Origin: an uncultured Litorivicinus sp.
GTDB lineage: Bacteria > Pseudomonadota > Gammaproteobacteria > Pseudomonadales > Litorivicinaceae
Assembly (NCBI GenBank): GCA_902536515.1
Contig: CACAXU010000002.1
Coordinates: 1 to 64,000 of the forward strand
Direction: 5' to 3'
DNA length: 64,000 bases
The notes under the pieces were generated by a model that was not told the DNA's origin, searched no databases, and saw only the letters and a program-made list of their open reading frames with translations. Made by a program: the position numbers and the translations under genes. Shown piece by piece: positions 60,905-64,000 of this stretch (the first letter of the stretch is position 1; every line of letters begins with the position of its first letter).

Positions 60905-60997
60905 ATGAATCGTCGCAACCCATTCAGAATGCTTATGGTGATCGGTGGCCTCATTTTGGCTGTCACTGTTGCACACAGCGCAATTATCGGCGGATAA
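60905..60997 (+). CDS. Candidate 30-residue membrane peptide
   Basis: Reads MNRRNPFRMLMVIGG then LILAVTVAHSAIIGG: a positively charged start followed by one hydrophobic helix, the layout of many bacterial small membrane proteins. It has a good promoter upstream but no clear ribosome site. The last 14 bases overlap the 3' end of fthC on the other strand. No family recognised. Confidence 0.45.
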   Translation: MNRRNPFRMLMVIGGLILAVTVAHSAIIGG

Positions 60998-61538
60998 AGC
61001 CGTCCTCTGTGACAATCCAGTCGACCGGCTGATCCCATGGATCTGGCTCGAAACAGACTTGTTGCTCGGCAAATGCGACGCCGATACGGAGCGGTGCGTC
61101 GGGTTCACAGTGTTCTAAAGCGCGATCGTAGTAGCCACCACCCATTCCTAACCGATAACCGCGTTGATCGAATCCACTACAAGGCATGATCAGCCAATCG
61201 AGCGTACCAAAACCAATGGTCTCTTCCTGTAACGATGTCACAATCCCGAAGGCACCCTCGGTGAACCGCTCTTCGTGATCCAGCGCTACCATTTCCATGG
61301 CTGTCTTCGACAAGATTCGCGGAATGTAAAGCCGGTGGACGGATGCCAGTATTTCATGATGAAGCCACTGCAGGTCGACTTCGGATCCAAAGGCCATGTA
61401 TGAACCGATTTGCAGGGTGTCTGTGGGAAGCGCAGAGAGCAAATGTTTGCTAATTGAGAAACTGAGTTCTCGGCGAGTTTCGCCAGAAAGACGATTCCGC
61501 ATTTCGAGCAATTGCTCTCGGAGCATATTTTTAGACAT
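60984..61538 (-). CDS. fthC: 5-formyltetrahydrofolate cyclo-ligase
   Basis: Converts 5-formyl-THF to methenyl-THF. The ATP and folate motif PCSGFDQRGYRLGMGGGYYDRAL (shown in part) is diagnostic, with early MLREQLLEMRNRLSG. Length 184. It follows 6S RNA; the ATG at 61538 directly abuts the RNA's T-run, so no normal ribosome site exists. An in-frame ATG at 61526 is the alternative. This zapA-6S-fthC order is conserved in Gammaproteobacteria. Confidence 0.93.
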   Translation of the reverse strand: MSKNMLREQLLEMRNRLSGETRRELSFSISKHLLSALPTDTLQIGSYMAFGSEVDLQWLHHEILASVHRLYIPRILSKTAMEMVALDHEERFTEGAFGIVTSLQEETIGFGTLDWLIMPCSGFDQRGYRLGMGGGYYDRALEHCEPDAPLRIGVAFAEQQVCFEPDPWDQPVDWIVTEDGFIRR

Positions 61539-61544
61539 AAAAAA

Positions 61545-61709
61545 CCCAAGTTGCCGCTGTCAGTTTGGCCCTTGAACCAAATGGTTCAAGGCGGGAAACG
61601 CAAACACACATTAGGCTTTCCGAAGACGGACCTGCGCACCGTGTATTGTGTGCTTCCCTGGAATAAGATTATCGGCTCAGGGACATCACTGACTGACGAA
61701 CAACCCAGG
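61545..61709 (-). ncRNA. ssrS: 6S RNA
   Basis: Regulatory RNA that mimics an open promoter and traps sigma70 RNA polymerase in stationary phase. Minus-strand stretches match E. coli 6S: CCCTGAGCCGATA, GGTCCGTC, AAGCCTAA, and the terminal CCTTGAACC ... GGTTCAAGGGCC hairpin. The 5' CCTGGGTTGTTCGTCAG pairs with 3' CTGACAGCGGCAACTTGGG to close the rod. It sits between zapA and fthC. Ends are estimates, good to about 10 bases. Confidence 0.93.
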
Positions 61710-61715
61710 AGCAAG

Positions 61716-61721
61716 AAGTAT
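61716..61721 (-). promoter_or_regulatory. 6S RNA promoter -10
   Basis: TATACT on the minus strand, 5/6 to consensus and 6 bases before the estimated 6S 5' end. The -35 (GTCTGA, 61744-61739) is poor. The promoter lies partly in the zapA 3' end. Confidence 0.45.
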
Positions 61722-61722
61722 A

Positions 61723-62019
61723 TCAGTCTGTTTCCGTCTCAGACAGCCGTTCAAGTGTTCTACCGATGCGATCGGCAAGTCGCTTCAGTTCTTGGTCTTG
61801 TCCTGTGGTTTCGACAGTCAAGTGCTCGTGGGCGATGTTGAGTGCGGCCATCACAGCCAGTCGCTCAAGCGCGTTATTCCCAGTTTTTTCTTGAATCTCG
61901 CGCATTCTGTGATCTACGAACTCTGCCGCTGCTTCAAGCTCATGCTCTTGGCCCGCTGGACAAGCGACCGGAAATTCCCGTCCAAGAATCTGAACGCGCA
62001 CGGTTGCGATTTCGGTCAT
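61723..62019 (-). CDS. zapA: Cell-division protein ZapA
   Basis: FtsZ-ring stabiliser. The N-terminal globular part VRVQILGREFPVACPAGQEHEL (shown in part) is followed by the ERLAVMAALNIAHEHL helix and a C-terminal coiled coil. Length 98. It overlaps the upstream coiled-coil gene by 4 bases and is followed by 6S RNA. Confidence 0.93.
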   Translation of the reverse strand: MTEIATVRVQILGREFPVACPAGQEHELEAAAEFVDHRMREIQEKTGNNALERLAVMAALNIAHEHLTVETTGQDQELKRLADRIGRTLERLSETETD

Positions 62020-62222
62020 GACAGCACCTCGTAGTTTTTGAGCCGCCCAAGGACAGCATCGATTTGCTGCCGTGCTTCGTCGCGTTGTTTCAACAGCTCT
62101 GCTCGCGCACGTTTTAACTCCACCTGTTGCTTCCGCAAGTGGCGATTCTCCTGATTGAGACGTTCTGAAAGTTGGATCAGTTTCTCAACTTGCTGTTCCA
62201 ACTCCTGCAAATCGTTATGCAT
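62016..62222 (-). CDS. Small coiled-coil protein (TIGR02449/ZapB-like)
   Basis: A 68-residue, almost fully helical protein with heptads (LEQQVEKLIQLSERLNQENR, KQRDEARQQIDAVL). It belongs to the short family found directly upstream of zapA in Pseudomonas relatives and resembles ZapB in type. A division role is inferred from position. Confidence 0.85.
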   Translation of the reverse strand: MHNDLQELEQQVEKLIQLSERLNQENRHLRKQQVELKRARAELLKQRDEARQQIDAVLGRLKNYEVLS

Positions 62223-62312
62223 TTAGGTTTTCCGATAACACTCGTGCATCATACGTCTGCTCACTCGTTGGCACAACAGACGTGATACGATTAATGCCTC
62301 AGGAGGTGCTCG

Positions 62313-62876
62313 GTGATCACAAAGTTATATCGTCCTATGGACGATTGGTTAGTCGACCAGAATTGCGATATTCGGGCGTCAGAAGTCCAGGGATTACTTG
62401 CGGGTTTAATGGCGGCCAATATCCAAGTGAAGCCAGATGAATACGTTGCTCGCTTAGCCGAATATGCAGATCTTCAGCCGGGTACCATTACCCAAATTGC
62501 AAGCACGCTTGAGACCTTAGCTGGGAGTCTTCATGAAAGCTGGAGCGGGATCGGTTTGGACTTTGAAATGTTGTTGCCTGAAGACGATGAGCTCATTGAA
62601 GAGCGAGCTGATGCACTGGGAGCTTGGTGCGAGTCTTTCCTGGCGGGTCTTGGTTTTTCTGGTGAACTGTCAAAGGAACGGAAACTGTCTGAAGACGTTC
62701 GCCAAGCGTTAGAAGATTTATCTGAAATCGCAAGAATCGAAGCGGGTGGTGATGATGAATCCCTTGAAAAAGCGTTCGCCGACGTCAGTGAACACGTAAG
62801 ACTGACATCGCTTCTGATCGCTACCGAACTTCGCGGCGACCAAAATGAAGCATTGAGTGAGCCAATCATTCACTAA
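62313..62876 (+). CDS. ygfB: YgfB/UPF0149 family protein
   Basis: Helical protein of unclear biochemical role; in Pseudomonas the YgfB homologue affects expression of peptidoglycan-recycling and beta-lactam resistance genes. Seen: EVQGLLAGLMAAN, DELIEERADALGAWCESFLAGLGFSG (shown in part). GTG start at 62313 with AGGAGG upstream; 187 residues. It precedes pepP, the conserved order. Confidence 0.92.
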   Translation: MITKLYRPMDDWLVDQNCDIRASEVQGLLAGLMAANIQVKPDEYVARLAEYADLQPGTITQIASTLETLAGSLHESWSGIGLDFEMLLPEDDELIEERADALGAWCESFLAGLGFSGELSKERKLSEDVRQALEDLSEIARIEAGGDDESLEKAFADVSEHVRLTSLLIATELRGDQNEALSEPIIH

Positions 62877-62887
62877 GTGAGTACGTG

Positions 62888-64000
62888 ATGTTTTCTTTGC
62901 ATTTTTATCAGCAACGACGCGACCGTCTGAAGGCATTGATGCCCGATAAATCGCTCGCGATTATCTCGGGGGCGCATGAGATCGTTCGAAATCGGGATGC
63001 CGAGTACCCTTTTCGACAGTCGAGCGATTTCTGGTATTTAACCGGCTTCACTGAGCCTGATGCGGTCCTTGTGATCGGTCCGAATCGGCCAGATCGCTTG
63101 TTTGTAAGGCCTAAAAACCCCGATCAGGAGGTTTGGACCGGCCGGCGACTGGGGCCTGAGAACGTGCAGACTCAGTTAGGCATTGATGAGGGATTTCCAA
63201 TTGATGCACTCGATGCGGAACTCGGGCGTCTGTTGATGGATGTTGTCTGGCTTGAGTATCCATTTCAGTGCATGCAATCGTCGGCGATCGTGGACCAAGC
63301 GATCAAATCGAAGAGTATCAAGTCGAGACGCCAAGACTTGTTATCGCATCGCGCCGATTTATCTCGTCACTTGCATCAGGCGCGTCTCATCAAGTCTGAT
63401 GAAGAAATCACTGCGATGCGTGAGGCGGGACGGATTTCTGCATTAGGTCATGTCGCAGCAATGCAGGCATGCCAGCCGGGTATGACTGAAGATCAATTGG
63501 CGTCCATCGTTGAGCATTGTTTCCGCATGGAGGGCTCCCCTTCAGTCGCTTATCAGACCATCGTTGGCGGTGGTGGCAATGCATGTATTTTGCACTACAT
63601 CGATCGCGCCGATCGATTGCAGGATGGTGACCTCGTGCTGATTGATGCCGGTTGCGAAGTCTTTGGATATGCGGGTGACATTACTCGTACTTTTCCGATT
63701 AACGGGTCATTTTCAAGCGCACAAGCCGAGTTGTACGACGTGGTATTGAGCGCACAGGCTGAGGCGATTCAGGCCATGGTTGTCGGGAATTCGATCAAAC
63801 AATTTCACGAGGGTGCTCTCCGCAGACTCACTGAAGGTTTGATCGACCTAAACATAATTGAGGGTTCTATTGAATCCGCCCTCGAAGAGAAGCGATATCT
63901 TCCATACTACATGCACGGGACCGGACATTTTCTGGGCCTCGATGTGCATGATGTTGGCGCTTATGAGGACAACGGCCAACCTGTTGGGTTGTCTGAAGGC
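62888..64000 (+). CDS. pepP: Xaa-Pro aminopeptidase PepP (3' end outside window)
   Basis: Metallopeptidase that removes N-terminal residues before proline. The frame is open to the window end (371 codons seen, of about 435 usual). The N-terminal domain includes YPFRQSSDFWYLTGFTEPDA and the PDQEVWTGRRLG motif; the metal-binding pita-bread fold shows LIDAGCEVFGYAGDITRTFP and MHGTGHFLGLDVHD. The last metal Glu segments lie beyond the edge. ATG 62888 follows ygfB by 11 bases. Confidence 0.95.
   Translation, partial: MFSLHFYQQRRDRLKALMPDKSLAIISGAHEIVRNRDAEYPFRQSSDFWYLTGFTEPDAVLVIGPNRPDRLFVRPKNPDQEVWTGRRLGPENVQTQLGIDEGFPIDALDAELGRLLMDVVWLEYPFQCMQSSAIVDQAIKSKSIKSRRQDLLSHRADLSRHLHQARLIKSDEEITAMREAGRISALGHVAAMQACQPGMTEDQLASIVEHCFRMEGSPSVAYQTIVGGGGNACILHYIDRADRLQDGDLVLIDAGCEVFGYAGDITRTFPINGSFSSAQAELYDVVLSAQAEAIQAMVVGNSIKQFHEGALRRLTEGLIDLNIIEGSIESALEEKRYLPYYMHGTGHFLGLDVHDVGAYEDNGQPVGLSEG

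Noticed and set aside
61512..61841. Plus-strand ORF of 109 residues
   Set aside because: It is the antisense shadow of 6S RNA and the zapA end, with no family features.

Overview
This window is chromosomal DNA from a gammaproteobacterium of the Pseudomonas/Oceanospirillales type. The evidence is gene order. The blocks coaBC-dut-algC-argB / pyrE / crc / rph / gmk-rpoZ-spoT, mutM / coaD-rsmD / ftsY-ftsE-ftsX-rpoH, thiS-thiG-trmB / hemW-rdgB-DUF4426-metW-metX-yggT-proC-yggS, yqgE-ruvX-pyrR-pyrB-pyrX and zapA-6S RNA-fthC follow the Pseudomonas-like layout, and an inactive dihydroorotase-like PyrX is present. The species cannot be named from this sequence. I saw no rRNA, tRNA, CRISPR array, insertion sequence or prophage. 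The genome is compact: most neighbouring genes on one strand overlap by 1-20 bases, and nearly all convergent gene pairs meet with overlapping stop codons.

Region 1 (1-14.2 kb) is devoted to phosphate. It holds pstC (cut by the window edge), pstA, pstB, phoU, phoR, ppk, ppx and phoB. Next to phoB is a set of lipid genes: a PAP2 phosphatase, a GT4 glycosyltransferase resembling diacylglycerol glycosyltransferases, olsB, olsA, dgkA and a PlcP-like phospholipase C. Pho boxes can be read in front of ppk, phoB and the PAP2 gene, and on both sides of the divergent glycosyltransferase/olsB promoter region. Three of these have a -10 element exactly 10 bases beyond the box. Together they look like a complete PhoB-controlled programme that replaces phospholipids with glycolipid and ornithine lipid during phosphate starvation. 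This is the most interesting part of the window.

Region 2 (14.2-31.8 kb) begins with a gene-poor stretch holding a possible small basic protein and a small HTH protein. It continues with ubiA-recG-oxyR, an NAD-binding protein, ridA-spoT-rpoZ-gmk, rph, a Crc-like ExoIII relative with lost catalytic residues, pyrE, argB-algC-dut-coaBC, rpmB-rpmG-mutM and coaD-rsmD.

Region 3 (31.8-51.2 kb) carries ftsY-ftsE-ftsX, rpoH and its terminator, and thiS-thiG-trmB. It is followed by a 14-kb run of 17 minus-strand genes from metK to hemW covering the methionine/SAM cycle, glutathione, pyrimidine, proline and housekeeping functions.

Region 4 (51.2-64 kb) holds tkt-epd/gap-pgk-fba, an unusually long gap, serA-rpiA, ilvA, a candidate 30-residue membrane peptide with its own promoter, fthC, 6S RNA, zapA, a ZapB-like coiled coil, a YgfB-family gene and the start of pepP, which is cut by the window end.
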